Below, piece after piece: positions 1 to 11,308 of a stretch of DNA of 64,000 bases (within the stretch, counting starts at the first letter, position 1; each line of letters begins with the position of its first letter). Below the pieces are notes generated by a model. It was not told where the DNA came from. It saw only the letters and a list, made by a program, of their open reading frames with translations, and made no database searches. The stretch is taken from the NCBI RefSeq assembly GCF_003986955.1, contig NZ_PIPN01000001.1, positions 372,001-436,000 of the forward strand, given 5' to 3'. This stretch comes from Aliidiomarina sedimenti. GTDB taxonomy: Bacteria; Pseudomonadota; Gammaproteobacteria; Enterobacterales; Alteromonadaceae. A program made the translations under genes and the position numbers.

Positions 1-144
1 TATGTCGGCATTTGCGGCCAGGGCCCATCTGATCACCCCGACTTTGCCAAGTGGCTGGTCGAGCAGGGCATCGATTCGGTATCACTGAACCCGGACACCG
101 TGCTGGATACCTGGCTTTACCTGGGTAAAGAGCTGGGTAAATAG
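1..144 (+). CDS. ppsA: Phosphoenolpyruvate synthase, C-terminal end (partial)
   Basis: Only the last 47 codons and the TAG stop are in the window; the rest lies to the left. The visible peptide carries the motif GICGQGPSDHPDFA followed by GIDSVSLNPD, the conserved C-terminal substrate-binding part of PEP synthase and related PEP-utilising enzymes. The family converts pyruvate, ATP and water to PEP, AMP and phosphate in the cytoplasm, which is the entry step of gluconeogenesis. This suits an organism that lives largely on amino acids. A hairpin terminator follows about 100 bases downstream. Identification is strong despite the short fragment because this motif is diagnostic, although the full length and start cannot be judged. 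Confidence 0.9.
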   Translation, partial: YVGICGQGPSDHPDFAKWLVEQGIDSVSLNPDTVLDTWLYLGKELGK

Positions 145-205
145 CTCGGCAAAGAGCAGGCTTAAGCGCTGGTTTACCAGCAGTAAGCCAAGCACAAATC
201 AGGCG

Positions 206-224
206 GATTTTGATAACCATTATC
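206..224 (+). promoter_or_regulatory. Candidate Fur box upstream of ydiJ
   Basis: The 19 bases GATTTTGATAACCATTATC match the classical Fur consensus GATAATGATAATCATTATC at 16 of 19 positions. The site lies between the ppsA stop and the ydiJ start, about 90 bases upstream of ydiJ. Iron control of an Fe-S flavoprotein would make sense, but a terminator-like hairpin lies between the box and ydiJ, so the controlled transcript is uncertain. Confidence 0.55.
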
Positions 225-243
225 GAAATTAAGCTTACTTAGT

Positions 244-272
244 AAACAGCCTGGTCTTTGCCAGGCTGTTTT
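244..272 (+). terminator. Hairpin terminator after ppsA
   Basis: The arm AAACAGCCTGG pairs with CCAGGCTGTTT around a 6-base loop and is followed by TTGTTTT on the plus strand. This is a good intrinsic terminator for ppsA. Because it also lies upstream of ydiJ, it could act as a leader element if transcription of ydiJ starts near the Fur box. Confidence 0.8.
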
Positions 273-312
273 GTTTTACGCTTAGAGACACTTAAGAAAA
301 GGACCCGAGATC

Positions 313-3300
313 TTGATACTGCCAACTTTATCGCCTGAGCAAACCCTGCAACCTGAGTATGAGGCCTTTATTCAAGCCCTGGAACGCACAGCGTTCAGTG
401 GCGATATTGACCTCACATACGCTGGTCGTCTGATTGCATCAACAGATAATAGTATTTATCAGCAGCTTCCGCAGGGGGTGGTTTACCCGCGTACCCAGGA
501 GGATGTTGGCATTGTGATGGCGCTGGCGGCGCAGGCCGCTCACCAGCAGATTCAGTTCTCCCCGCGCGGCGGTGGGACTGGCACCAATGGACAGTCGCTC
601 ACCAGCTGGCTGGTGCTTGATTTGAGCCGCTATCTGACCCGGGTTCTTGAAATCAATATTGAAGAAGGCTGGGTGCGTGTTGAAAGTGGCCTGGTCAAAG
701 ATGCCCTGAATAAGGCACTCGCGCCCCACGGTTTCTTTTTTGCCCCAGACACCTCGACCAGCAACCGTTGTACATTGGGGGGCATGATCAACACCGATGC
801 CTCAGGGCAGGGCTCGCTGGTATACGGTAAGACCAGCGACCATATTCTTGAACTGGCCAGCTACACGCTGCATGGTACACGCTTAACCACCCGTCCGGTT
901 CCGCTGAAACAGGCCCGGGAGCTGGCACAGCTGGCCACACCTGAAGGCGGCATCTATCAGCAGGTGATTAAAAGCTGTGTCGACCTGCGCGGTGAAGTGG
1001 TAAAACGCTTCCCGCCACTTAACCGTTTCCTCACCGGCTACGACCTCAAGCATGCCTATGATGCAGACAGTGAACAGGTGGATCTCAGTCGGCTGATTGC
1101 AGGTTCGGAAGGAACGCTGGCGGTGGTCACTGAGGCCAAACTTAATATCACCCGCATTCCACGGCATAAAGTCCTGGTCAACGTCACCTATAGCAGCTTT
1201 CAGTCGGCCTTGCGCCACGCACCAGCGTTAGTCAAAGCGCAAGCCACGTCAGTTGAAACCATCGACAGCAAGGTGCTTGACCTGGCCCGCAATGACATTG
1301 TCTGGCATGGGGTTAAAGACCTGCTGGAAAGTGATTCAGCGACGCCGATGGACGGCATCAATATGGTCGAATTCACCGCTACGTCTGAGTATGCGCTGGA
1401 GAAAAAATTAACCAGTTTAACCAGCATGCTGGACGGCAGTATACGCCAGCAAAATGGGGTGATCGGGTATCAAATTTGCGATGACCCTGCCAGTATCGGC
1501 CGAATTTATGCGATGCGCAAAAAGGCAGTTGGCTTACTCGGCGCGACAAAAGGGGCGCGTAAACCGATTGCTTTTGTCGAAGACACCGCAGTACCGCCGG
1601 AGCACCTGGCTGACTACATCAGCGAGTTTCGCGACTTACTCGATGCGCACCAGCTTAACTACGGTATGTTTGGCCACGTCGATGCCGGGGTCTTGCACGT
1701 CCGTCCGGCGTTAAATATGCAGGACCCGGAGGACGAAGCGCTGGTGCGGACGATTAGTGATCAAGTGGTTGCGCTGACCGCGAAATACAAAGGTCTGATG
1801 TGGGGTGAGCATGGCAAAGGGTTCCGTTCAGAATACGGCCCGGAGTTTTTTGGTGAGCTGCTGTATCAGGAACTGTGTAAGCTAAAAGCGGTGTTCGACC
1901 CATTAAATCGCTTAAACCCCGGTAAGATATGCACACCGTATCAAAGCCAGCAGGCATTGGTGAGTGTCGATGCCACCAAACGAGGCTGGTTTGATCGCCA
2001 GATCCCGCTGGCTACCCAGAGCGTTTATCAAACAGCGATGGACTGCAATGGCAATGGCTTGTGCTTTAACTTCGATAAAGATACCCCAATGTGTCCGTCC
2101 TTCCGCGTCACCGGCGATCGCCGCTACTCGCCGAAAGGCAGGGCCAGCCTGATCCGCGAATGGCTGCGCCTGACAAGTATGGCGGGTCTGGATGCGGCGG
2201 TTGAACCCAAGGCGCGTGCGTCCTGGTGGCAGCGCTGGCGTAACCGCAAACAGACAGATGATTTTAATCATGAGGTCAAGGCCAGCATGGATGAATGCCT
2301 GGCCTGCAAAGCCTGTGGCTCACAGTGTCCGGTTAAGGTTGATATCCCCAGTCATCGGGCGCGGTTTTTAGCCCATTACCATAGTCGCTATGGGCGACCG
2401 CTGAAAGATTATCTGGTCAAGAATATTGAACACTGGCTACCGCGCATGGCGGCGCACCCGCGACTTGTAAATAGTCTGATGGGTGGACGGCCCGGACGCT
2501 GGGTTTCGGCTGAATTGCTCGGCTATGTTGATGCCCCCAATTTGTCGGTGCCGGCACTGACCCGTCGGGATGCCTACCGTAAGGCACTCAGCTGGCAGCA
2601 GTTTCTGGAATTACGCCAGGGTAATGCGCTGAATGAGGCTGAGCAGTCTCATTTTGTTGGTATCGTGCAGGACCCGTTTACCTCATTTTATGAGGCAGAG
2701 CTGGTTGAAGATCTGCTTAAACTTGCCGCACGCCTCGGTGTGCAGGCGGTGATCCTGCCGTACCGGGCGAACGGCAAAGCGGCGCATGTGAAAGGGTTTT
2801 TAGCCGAGTTCCGGCAGCTTGCCAGGGTTCAGGCGCAGCAGCTACAGCAAGCGGCCGACATGGGCTTACCGCTGGTAGGCCTCGATGCATCGACGGTGTT
2901 ATGTTACGCCGATGAATATAAGCAGTTCCTAGGCGCTGAACGCGGTAACTTTAAGGTTAAGTTAGTCCAGCAGTGGCTGCAGGAGGATGTCGATGAGAGC
3001 ATCCTGCGCGATTTTATTAAGCCCGTACCGGCACCAGCCAGTCACGAACAGCCGGTGGACTTATTGCTGCATTGTACGGAACAGACGGAACTGCCGCAGA
3101 GTGGCGCTAGCTGGCAACAGATCTTTGCTAAAGTAGGTGTTGAGTGCCGTCCACTGCAAACGGGATGTTGCGGTATGGCAGGGACGTATGGCCATGAAGC
3201 CGAGCACCAGGCGAAAAGTAAACAGCTGTATGCAATGAGCTGGCAGCCTAAGCTGGCATCCAGCGACAAGCCTCTGGCGACCGGCTTCTCGTGCCGCTGT

Positions 3301-3369
3301 CAGGCTCAGCGAGTGGACCAGCGGCGCTTGCAGCATCCGTTGCAACATTTACTGCAAGTGCTCAGTTAG
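313..3369 (+). CDS. ydiJ: FAD/Fe-S D-2-hydroxyglutarate dehydrogenase (YdiJ type)
   Basis: The 1018-residue product has the same length as E. coli YdiJ and is alike throughout. The N-terminal half is a VAO-type FAD domain (FTPRGGGTGTNGQ-like motif near residues 84-94, then TLGGMINTDASGQGSLVYG) with the C-terminal FAD-oxidase cap. The second half carries a ferredoxin-like Cys motif (CLACKACGSQCPVK near residue 662) and a CCG-type domain with GCCGMAGTYGHE near residue 952. E. coli YdiJ oxidises D-2-hydroxyglutarate, a by-product of SerA, and passes electrons towards the respiratory chain. The start is TTG, chosen because AAGGA at 299-303 sits nine bases upstream and the N-terminus then aligns with E. 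coli. The gene is monocistronic, bounded by terminators, with a candidate Fur box upstream. Confidence 0.92.
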   Translation: MILPTLSPEQTLQPEYEAFIQALERTAFSGDIDLTYAGRLIASTDNSIYQQLPQGVVYPRTQEDVGIVMALAAQAAHQQIQFSPRGGGTGTNGQSLTSWLVLDLSRYLTRVLEINIEEGWVRVESGLVKDALNKALAPHGFFFAPDTSTSNRCTLGGMINTDASGQGSLVYGKTSDHILELASYTLHGTRLTTRPVPLKQARELAQLATPEGGIYQQVIKSCVDLRGEVVKRFPPLNRFLTGYDLKHAYDADSEQVDLSRLIAGSEGTLAVVTEAKLNITRIPRHKVLVNVTYSSFQSALRHAPALVKAQATSVETIDSKVLDLARNDIVWHGVKDLLESDSATPMDGINMVEFTATSEYALEKKLTSLTSMLDGSIRQQNGVIGYQICDDPASIGRIYAMRKKAVGLLGATKGARKPIAFVEDTAVPPEHLADYISEFRDLLDAHQLNYGMFGHVDAGVLHVRPALNMQDPEDEALVRTISDQVVALTAKYKGLMWGEHGKGFRSEYGPEFFGELLYQELCKLKAVFDPLNRLNPGKICTPYQSQQALVSVDATKRGWFDRQIPLATQSVYQTAMDCNGNGLCFNFDKDTPMCPSFRVTGDRRYSPKGRASLIREWLRLTSMAGLDAAVEPKARASWWQRWRNRKQTDDFNHEVKASMDECLACKACGSQCPVKVDIPSHRARFLAHYHSRYGRPLKDYLVKNIEHWLPRMAAHPRLVNSLMGGRPGRWVSAELLGYVDAPNLSVPALTRRDAYRKALSWQQFLELRQGNALNEAEQSHFVGIVQDPFTSFYEAELVEDLLKLAARLGVQAVILPYRANGKAAHVKGFLAEFRQLARVQAQQLQQAADMGLPLVGLDASTVLCYADEYKQFLGAERGNFKVKLVQQWLQEDVDESILRDFIKPVPAPASHEQPVDLLLHCTEQTELPQSGASWQQIFAKVGVECRPLQTGCCGMAGTYGHEAEHQAKSKQLYAMSWQPKLASSDKPLATGFSCRCQAQRVDQRRLQHPLQHLLQVLS

Positions 3370-3400
3370 GGCGTTTACCCGCTACAATTTACCAGGCACA

Positions 3401-3427
3401 AAAAAAGGGCTCAATTGAGCCCTTTTT
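3401..3427. terminator. Bidirectional terminator between ydiJ and the leucine dehydrogenase gene
   Basis: AGGGCTCAA and TTGAGCCCT form a perfect stem, preceded by a run of A and followed by a run of T. It can therefore terminate both ydiJ (plus) and the convergent dehydrogenase gene (minus). Confidence 0.88.
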
Positions 3428-3449
3428 CTATCGAACTGCTTGCAGCGGA

Positions 3450-4496
3450 TTAGCCGCGGCTAGCAGCCTTGGCTTTAAGGATTTCCCGCGCCATTTCATC
3501 CGCAATTTCACCGGTAGGGCGGTCTTCCGCTTTAGCCCGGCTGAAGATACGGTCCAGCGTGTCGTAAATAGCACGCACACGGGCCGCGGTATCTTCGGTA
3601 GTCATGGCAGCGGCTTCTGAACAGACGTGAATAACACCACCCGCATTAATAACGTAGTCAGGCGCGTACAAAATACCCATATCTTTTACGATACGGTCAT
3701 GTGCAGGGGTCGCCAGCTGGTTATTTGCACTACCAGCGATAACTTTCGCTTTGATCCGCTTTAAGGTGCCGTCATTAATGGTCGCACCCAGCGCACAAGG
3801 GGCATAGATGTCCATCTCGACGTCGTAGATTTCATCGATGCCGACAGCAGTAGCACCAAGCTCCTTCACAGCGCGATCAACCGCCTCCTGATTAACGTCA
3901 CAGACAGTCAGGATAGCGCCGTCTTTCGCCAGGTACTTGGCAAAATCGTAACCCACAGCACCAAGGCCCTGGATCGCAATCTTAAGACCTTTGATGTCAT
4001 CACTGCCAAACTGATGCTTGGCTGCCGCTTTCAGGCCGAGGTAGCTTCCCAGCGCGGTATGTGGTGATGGATCGCCGGCTTTTCCTTCGGTACCAGCGAC
4101 ATAGCGAGTCTGGGTAGCGACCAGCTCAATATCGCTGGTGCGAATATTAACGTCTTCCGCAGTGATATATTTGCCGCTCAATGAGTCAACAAAACGACCA
4201 TAGGCTTTAAACAGTTCCGGTGACTTGTCGGTTTTTGCATCACCGATGATAACGGCTTTACCGCCGCCTAACGGCAGTCCGGCGAGGGCGCTTTTGTAAG
4301 TCATCCCGCGTGACAAACGCAATACGTCGGTTAAGGCTTCGTCAGACGATGCATAATTCCACATCCGGGTGCCACCTAAGGACGGACCCATAGTTGTGTC
4401 GTGTACCGCGATAATGGCTTTGAGACCGGTCGCTTCGTCGTGGCAAAAAACCACTTCTTCGTGATTATCAAATTCCTGATGATCAAATACTGACAT
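3450..4496 (-). CDS. Leucine dehydrogenase (Glu/Leu/Phe/Val dehydrogenase family)
   Basis: The 348-residue protein is the usual length of the octameric branched-chain dehydrogenases. Lys68 (MTYKSALAG) and Lys80 (PLGGGKAV) fall at exactly the numbering of the substrate-binding and catalytic lysines of Bacillus leucine dehydrogenase, and IAIQGLGAVGYDFAKYL marks the NAD-binding Rossmann fold. The enzyme deaminates leucine, valine and isoleucine oxidatively to the 2-oxo acids with NAD+, in the cytoplasm. The gene stands alone, divergent from a DUF4826 gene with about 250 bases between them, and ends at a shared terminator with ydiJ. Phenylalanine dehydrogenase is a less likely alternative. A dyad at 4581-4598 may be its operator. 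Confidence 0.88.
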   Translation of the reverse strand: MSVFDHQEFDNHEEVVFCHDEATGLKAIIAVHDTTMGPSLGGTRMWNYASSDEALTDVLRLSRGMTYKSALAGLPLGGGKAVIIGDAKTDKSPELFKAYGRFVDSLSGKYITAEDVNIRTSDIELVATQTRYVAGTEGKAGDPSPHTALGSYLGLKAAAKHQFGSDDIKGLKIAIQGLGAVGYDFAKYLAKDGAILTVCDVNQEAVDRAVKELGATAVGIDEIYDVEMDIYAPCALGATINDGTLKRIKAKVIAGSANNQLATPAHDRIVKDMGILYAPDYVINAGGVIHVCSEAAAMTTEDTAARVRAIYDTLDRIFSRAKAEDRPTGEIADEMAREILKAKAASRG

Positions 4497-4580
4497 ACGT
4501 TCCTTTCAACCTCATTGTGTTGGTATCTGCGGGCACGACAACTGCCTGGCCCCTTAAAATGCGCGTAAACTACCACTTTC

Positions 4581-4598
4581 AACTGGCTAAAACCAGTT
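4581..4598. promoter_or_regulatory. Inverted repeat in the divergent promoter region
   Basis: AACTGG, six bases, then CCAGTT form a perfect 6+6 dyad in the space between the leucine dehydrogenase gene and the DUF4826 gene. The half-sites resemble GntR-family sites, but the spacer is one base longer than that of FadR, so no regulator is assigned. Confidence 0.35.
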
Positions 4599-4749
4599 TA
4601 GGGTGTCGAAATATTGCGTAATTCAAACAGATGTTTAGCAACTAGAGTTTACACTTGTTGCAGACCGCGAATTTCCTGTGGTTGGCGCTTCCTTGTCAGC
4701 GCGGATATTGGTACGATTTAGCTTTGAAATGTAAACAAGACGTAGGCTT

Positions 4750-5178
4750 ATGAGCGAACAACAACCAACTCCGATGACAGAAGAACAAAACCAGGCGTGG
4801 GTGCGGGAGCAATTTCAGAACGCCAACCGCTATCTGGCTGAACGCGGCATGCTAAGTGACCGTATTTTAACCAAAGATTCCCGTTACCTGATCCCAGATG
4901 TGGCGATCTGGAAGTTTAAGCTGCAGGACGGTAAAAAAGTGTGGGTGGTTAACGGTGCTGTGACCATGGATCATGTATCAGCCGACGTGGCCAAGTCTGC
5001 CCGTGAAGCGCTCCGCCATTTTAGCCTCAACTGGCAATTGAAAGCAGAAAACATTCATGCCTTAGGGGATGCTGCCGGAGAAACGGAATTAAAAATGGCG
5101 CAATTACTTATTCGCCATGCAGAACTCTTATATGCAGTGGGGAATGACGAACGTTTGTGGCAGAACGCGCCGGTTTAA
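4750..5178 (+). CDS. DUF4826 family protein of unknown function
   Basis: This is a soluble 142-residue protein without a signal peptide or membrane segment. The N-terminus is hydrophilic (MSEQQPTPMTEEQNQAWVRE). A central beta-rich part around IPDVAIWKFKLQDGKKVWVVNG is followed by a helical C-terminal half containing HFSLNWQLKAENI and a segment beginning MAQLLIRHAELLYAVGND. I recognise it as the DUF4826 family of Alteromonadales, moderately sure from memory of these motifs. No function is known to me. It is transcribed alone, away from the leucine dehydrogenase gene, and converges with the roxA terminator hairpin at 5212-5236. Confidence 0.75.
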   Translation: MSEQQPTPMTEEQNQAWVREQFQNANRYLAERGMLSDRILTKDSRYLIPDVAIWKFKLQDGKKVWVVNGAVTMDHVSADVAKSAREALRHFSLNWQLKAENIHALGDAAGETELKMAQLLIRHAELLYAVGNDERLWQNAPV

Positions 5179-5222
5179 CGTCAGGCACGGCAAATCATTC
5201 AGTCAAAAGCAAAGAGCAGGCG

Positions 5223-7849
<2,627 letters not shown>

Positions 7850-7870
7850 CTAGCGGCCACAGGCCACTAG
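7850..7870 (-). terminator. Hairpin between hflD and purB, no U-tract
   Basis: CTAGCGGCC and GGCCACTAG pair over nine bases with one G-T wobble around a 3-base loop in the 80-base gap after hflD. No run of T follows on either strand, so it may be a weak attenuator, an RNA-processing or stability element, or chance. Confidence 0.35.
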
Positions 7871-7878
7871 TTATGTGG

Positions 7879-8520
7879 TTAAACGCTCAGGGAATTCAGT
7901 ATATCGCGTGTCGCATTCAGCATCTGCTTGCGGTTCAGCACCACCTGGCGACGTTTGCCACCCAACTGGCGCCAGAGCACGGCACTTCGTATACCAGCCA
8001 GTAGCATGGCCCGAATACGCTTTTGTATTTGAGGCTGAGTTAAAAAGTTCGAGTCACCCTGAATCTGAATGCGGGGGCCGATGCCGCTAATGATATCGGA
8101 ATAGGCCGAACCCAGATTGGCAGTGATATCACTGTCCTCAAAGGCAAAGGTTTCGCGCTGGCGTTTTATCTGGCTAATAGCAGAGCCAAGCTGGTTCATA
8201 GCTTTGTCATTGCGTGCTAAACGGCGTTCCAGTTGCAGCATACCGACGACATAACGGGTTTGTTCGACATCTTTGTCGCCGCTAGCGTCAAGTTGGCGTA
8301 ACAGGACTTTTAAACCAGGTAGCAGGGCGCTGAGCGGTTGATAAATACTTTCAGTGTCTGCAGCATCCACAATCAGGGTTGAGTCGATGAGCACCTGCGC
8401 CGCTTCTGGTGGGTTGACCTGGCCACGTCGGGCAAGCTGCTGGACACAGACCGAGGCCAGACACACGCCGGAGAACGCCAGCATCCGTTGATGCCAGATA
8501 CCACTGCTTAGCTCACTCAT
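7879..8520 (-). CDS. hflD: High-frequency lysogenization protein HflD homologue
   Basis: From the ATG at 8520 the product is 213 residues, the same length as E. coli HflD; an upstream in-frame start inside mnmA is less likely. The chosen ATG overlaps the mnmA stop by four bases (ATGA). The sequence is helical, with the family motifs [33 protein letters not shown] and [20 protein letters not shown]. In E. coli it is a peripheral inner-membrane protein known for interfering with phage lambda CII. The cellular role outside phage infection is not established. It is embedded in the mnmA-hflD-purB operon seen widely in gammaproteobacteria. Confidence 0.92.
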   Translation of the reverse strand: MSELSSGIWHQRMLAFSGVCLASVCVQQLARRGQVNPPEAAQVLIDSTLIVDAADTESIYQPLSALLPGLKVLLRQLDASGDKDVEQTRYVVGMLQLERRLARNDKAMNQLGSAISQIKRQRETFAFEDSDITANLGSAYSDIISGIGPRIQIQGDSNFLTQPQIQKRIRAMLLAGIRSAVLWRQLGGKRRQVVLNRKQMLNATRDILNSLSV

Positions 8521-9644
8521 AAAGCGACCTCGTGCTCGGTAATTCGTGCCTCGATAATACCGCCACCTAAACAAACCTCGTTCAGGTAGAAAACCGCTGA
8601 CTGCCCGGGCGTAACTGCCGCAACAGGCTCGTCAAAATGCACTTCGACACTGTCATCATCAAGCGGCACCAGGCGACAGGCAATGTCTTCCTGACGATAG
8701 CGTGTTTTTACTGTGCAGGTGAAGGATTCATCACATACCTCGCGGTCAAGCCAGTGTAACTGCTTGGCGATCAGGCCGTTCGAATAGAGGCGAGGGTGGT
8801 CACGGCCCTGCGCGACAATCAGTTGATTGGCGTCGACATCTTTATCAACCACATACCAGGGGTCTTCGCCGGCGTTGGCTAAGCCGCCAATTAATAACCC
8901 TTTACGCTGCCCTAAAGTATGGTACATCAGACCCTGATGTTGCCCTAATACGTCACCGTCAACACTGACAATGTCGCCCGGCTGCGCTGGCAGGTACTGT
9001 TGTAAAAAGTCTTTAAACTTACGTTCGCCGATAAAGCAGATCCCGGTCGAGTCCTTTTTATCATGGGTAATCAGGCCCTGAGCCTCGGCAATAGCGCGTA
9101 CTTCTGGTTTTTCCAGGTGTCCGATGGGGAACAGGGTCTGGGAAATATGCTGATGGGACAGGGTATACAGGAAATAGCTCTGATCCTTGTTTTCATCCAG
9201 GCCACGCAGCAATTGCCAACGCTCGCCGTCAAAGCGACGCTGGCAATAATGCCCGGTCGCAATGTAGTCGGCACCCAGGGCGTCCGCTGCAAACTCAAGG
9301 AAGGCTTTGAATTTAATTTCTTTGTTGCACATGATGTCGGGGTTTGGCGTACGTCCGGCTTTGTATTCTTCAAGGAAATACTCGAATACGTTGTCCCAGT
9401 ATTCAGCGGCAAAGTTAACCGTGTGCAGTTCGATACCGAGTTTTTCGCAAACTTTTTCAGCATCGGCTAAATCCGTTGCTGCTGCGCAATATTCGTCGGT
9501 GTCATCCTCTTCCCAGTTTTTCATAAACAGCCCTTCGACCTGGTAGCCCTGCTGCATAAGCAGGTACGCCGAGACAGAAGAGTCGACACCGCCGGACATA
9601 CCGACAATGACTTTAATTTGAGAAGGATCACGTTCGTCTAGCAC
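8517..9644 (-). CDS. mnmA: tRNA-specific 2-thiouridylase MnmA
   Basis: The 375-residue protein has the PP-loop SGGVDSS at residues 17-23, the [13 protein letters not shown] segment, and two catalytic cysteine motifs, [13 protein letters not shown] and [13 protein letters not shown]. It thiolates U34 of tRNAs for Lys, Glu and Gln using sulfur relayed from TusE. The start is GTG at 9644; an AGG-rich site lies just upstream. In E. coli nudJ lies between rluE and mnmA; here rluE is followed directly by mnmA with a 43-base gap. The stop overlaps the hflD start by four bases. Confidence 0.96.
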   Translation of the reverse strand: MLDERDPSQIKVIVGMSGGVDSSVSAYLLMQQGYQVEGLFMKNWEEDDTDEYCAAATDLADAEKVCEKLGIELHTVNFAAEYWDNVFEYFLEEYKAGRTPNPDIMCNKEIKFKAFLEFAADALGADYIATGHYCQRRFDGERWQLLRGLDENKDQSYFLYTLSHQHISQTLFPIGHLEKPEVRAIAEAQGLITHDKKDSTGICFIGERKFKDFLQQYLPAQPGDIVSVDGDVLGQHQGLMYHTLGQRKGLLIGGLANAGEDPWYVVDKDVDANQLIVAQGRDHPRLYSNGLIAKQLHWLDREVCDESFTCTVKTRYRQEDIACRLVPLDDDSVEVHFDEPVAAVTPGQSAVFYLNEVCLGGGIIEARITEHEVAL

Positions 9645-9687
9645 TTTGCCTACGACCTCATGGTTAGTTTAAAACGCGCGGATCCTA

Positions 9688-10323
9688 TCACTTTTTCAGG
9701 CTTTGCGCCATGTTTGGCGGCAGCTTTGCAGGCACTTCGCGACTAGTTTCCGGGGCCAGACCTTGCAGATCCCAGGGGCCTATCTGATAGCGAATCAAGC
9801 GCAGCGTCGGCAAGCCGACCGCTGCGGTCATACGCCGCACCTGGCGGTTTTTACCTTCGCGGATGGTTAACTTCAGCCAGCTGTCGGTGATGCTTTTTCG
9901 CTCCCGCACTGGCGGGACACGTGGCCATAGCCAGCTTGGTTCGGCACAGGTTTCGACCTCGGCCGGTAAGGTGATGCCGTCCTTTAGTTCAACGCCTCGT
10001 GCCAGGTGCTGCAGTGCCTGTTCGTCAGGTTCGCCCTCGACCAGAACAAAATAGGTCTTTGCCAGTTTAAATTTGGGGCTGCTGATTCTGGCTTGTAACT
10101 GGCCGTCATTGGTCAGCAGCAACAAGCCTTCGCTGTCTTTGTCTAAGCGTCCGGCTGGATACACGTCGGGCAGGTCGATGTAGTCTTTTAACGTCTGATC
10201 GCCCGGCTCACCACTGAACTGAGAAAGCACGCCAAATGGTTTATTAAACAACAGCAAACGCGGGGTTTGCGGGCGCGGGCGGCGGCTCTTGTGGCGTCGT
10301 TGTGCAGGGGGCGTTGTATTCAT
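9688..10323 (-). CDS. rluE: 23S rRNA pseudouridine-2457 synthase RluE
   Basis: The 211-residue RsuA-family enzyme has a basic N-terminus and the catalytic Asp61 in [16 protein letters not shown]. It also has [14 protein letters not shown], which is particular to RluE, and [23 protein letters not shown] near the C-terminus. It lacks an S4 domain, as expected for RluE. It isomerises U2457 in 23S rRNA. It is the first gene of the minus-strand series ending in roxA and is divergent from the membrane-protein gene at 10429. Confidence 0.92.
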   Translation of the reverse strand: MNTTPPAQRRHKSRRPRPQTPRLLLFNKPFGVLSQFSGEPGDQTLKDYIDLPDVYPAGRLDKDSEGLLLLTNDGQLQARISSPKFKLAKTYFVLVEGEPDEQALQHLARGVELKDGITLPAEVETCAEPSWLWPRVPPVRERKSITDSWLKLTIREGKNRQVRRMTAAVGLPTLRLIRYQIGPWDLQGLAPETSREVPAKLPPNMAQSLKK

Positions 10324-10428
10324 AACCAGTTAACTCTGCTTGTTCAGTTGTGATTTTGCGGCGTTCTGCATGCTATGATGCGCGCTAAATAGTGTTGAGA
10401 ATGAACTTTTTAACTGGACGAAGTATAC

Positions 10429-11214
10429 ATGAAGCAGGACAAGCGTGTTGGTGGCAATCTGGAGCGGGCCCTACAAGAGAATCACAGCTTTAAACCACTG
10501 GATGTGCTGGTGGAGGGCTGGCAACTGACAAAAGTTTCTTTTTTCAGTCTGCTCGGTGCGATTTTTTTTGGGTTCCTGGTATTTTTAGCCATCGCGATGG
10601 TGCTCATGCAGGTGTTTATTGGTACCCCGGATCCAGAAGACGCGCGCACGGTCATGACACTGCAGTTAACTCAGACACTGGTTATGCCGCCGTTATTTGC
10701 TGCTATCCACGTCATGGGGTTACGCCATAGCGTAGGCGAAAAGACACGGTCCATGGATGTCTTTAACTTTATTCGCCAGCCATTTTCCTTTATTACAGTA
10801 GCGGTCATTAGCCAGTTACTCACCTTACTGACTGCCGGGATCTTACCGCCGTTAGTGGCGCTGCCTGTGATGGGCTTCATTCTGCTGACGTTATCAATGG
10901 CGTTGCCACTGGTCGCTGACTATAAACTTCACCCGTTCGCAGCGGTTAAGTCCTCATTCATTGCGACCACACGTCGCTTCGGCTCCTTCCTGCTGGTCTA
11001 CGTGGTTATGTTTGTGCTCTTTTTGCTAAGTCTGCTGACACTGGGGATTCTTTTAATTGTGGTGGCGCCGTATTTTTATAACGTTAAAGCAGTGATGTAC
11101 CGCGAGGTATTTGGCGTCGCAGTGGGGCAGGACCCACTGGGTGACGGGCCGGACCATGGAATTAAGTCAGAGAGTAGCCGCCGGGGAGCATCCTCAAATA
11201 CCTTTGATGCGTAG
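10429..11214 (+). CDS. Integral membrane protein of unknown function
   Basis: I do not recognise a named family. The 261-residue protein has about five hydrophobic segments, roughly at residues 37-64, 80-97, 118-138, 142-163 and 186-215. The N-terminus (residues 1-34) and the tail after about residue 225 are polar and probably cytoplasmic; the tail is rich in Gly, Ser and Asp. The motif GLRHSVGEKTRSMDVFNFI lies in the loop between the second and third segments. A possible extended -10 (TGCTATGAT) lies near 10373, just upstream. It stands alone, between the divergent rluE and the bax-like gene, with no obvious terminator after it. A general helical inner-membrane protein resembling BPSS1780 or YciC types is the best guess. 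Confidence 0.8.
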   Translation: MKQDKRVGGNLERALQENHSFKPLDVLVEGWQLTKVSFFSLLGAIFFGFLVFLAIAMVLMQVFIGTPDPEDARTVMTLQLTQTLVMPPLFAAIHVMGLRHSVGEKTRSMDVFNFIRQPFSFITVAVISQLLTLLTAGILPPLVALPVMGFILLTLSMALPLVADYKLHPFAAVKSSFIATTRRFGSFLLVYVVMFVLFLLSLLTLGILLIVVAPYFYNVKAVMYREVFGVAVGQDPLGDGPDHGIKSESSRRGASSNTFDA

Positions 11215-11308
11215 CGACGACGACCTCGTCGCAGCGGAGTGCGAATGACGGATGAATTGTAAAGATAACCTTGGTATAGTAAAGCCTCATTTGTAACGAG
11301 GTTAATGC

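Noticed and set aside
4587-4592. FadR or PdhR site at the 4581 dyad
   Set aside because: The six-base spacer does not fit either factor's known site, so the dyad is reported without a regulator.
8521-8574. N-terminal extension of HflD
   Set aside because: The longer frame lies within mnmA and the ATG at 8520 overlaps the mnmA stop by four bases and gives the E. coli length.
11214-11232. Hairpin GCGACGA/TCGTCGC after the membrane-protein gene
   Set aside because: The stem is good but no T-run follows on the plus strand; too weak to call a terminator.
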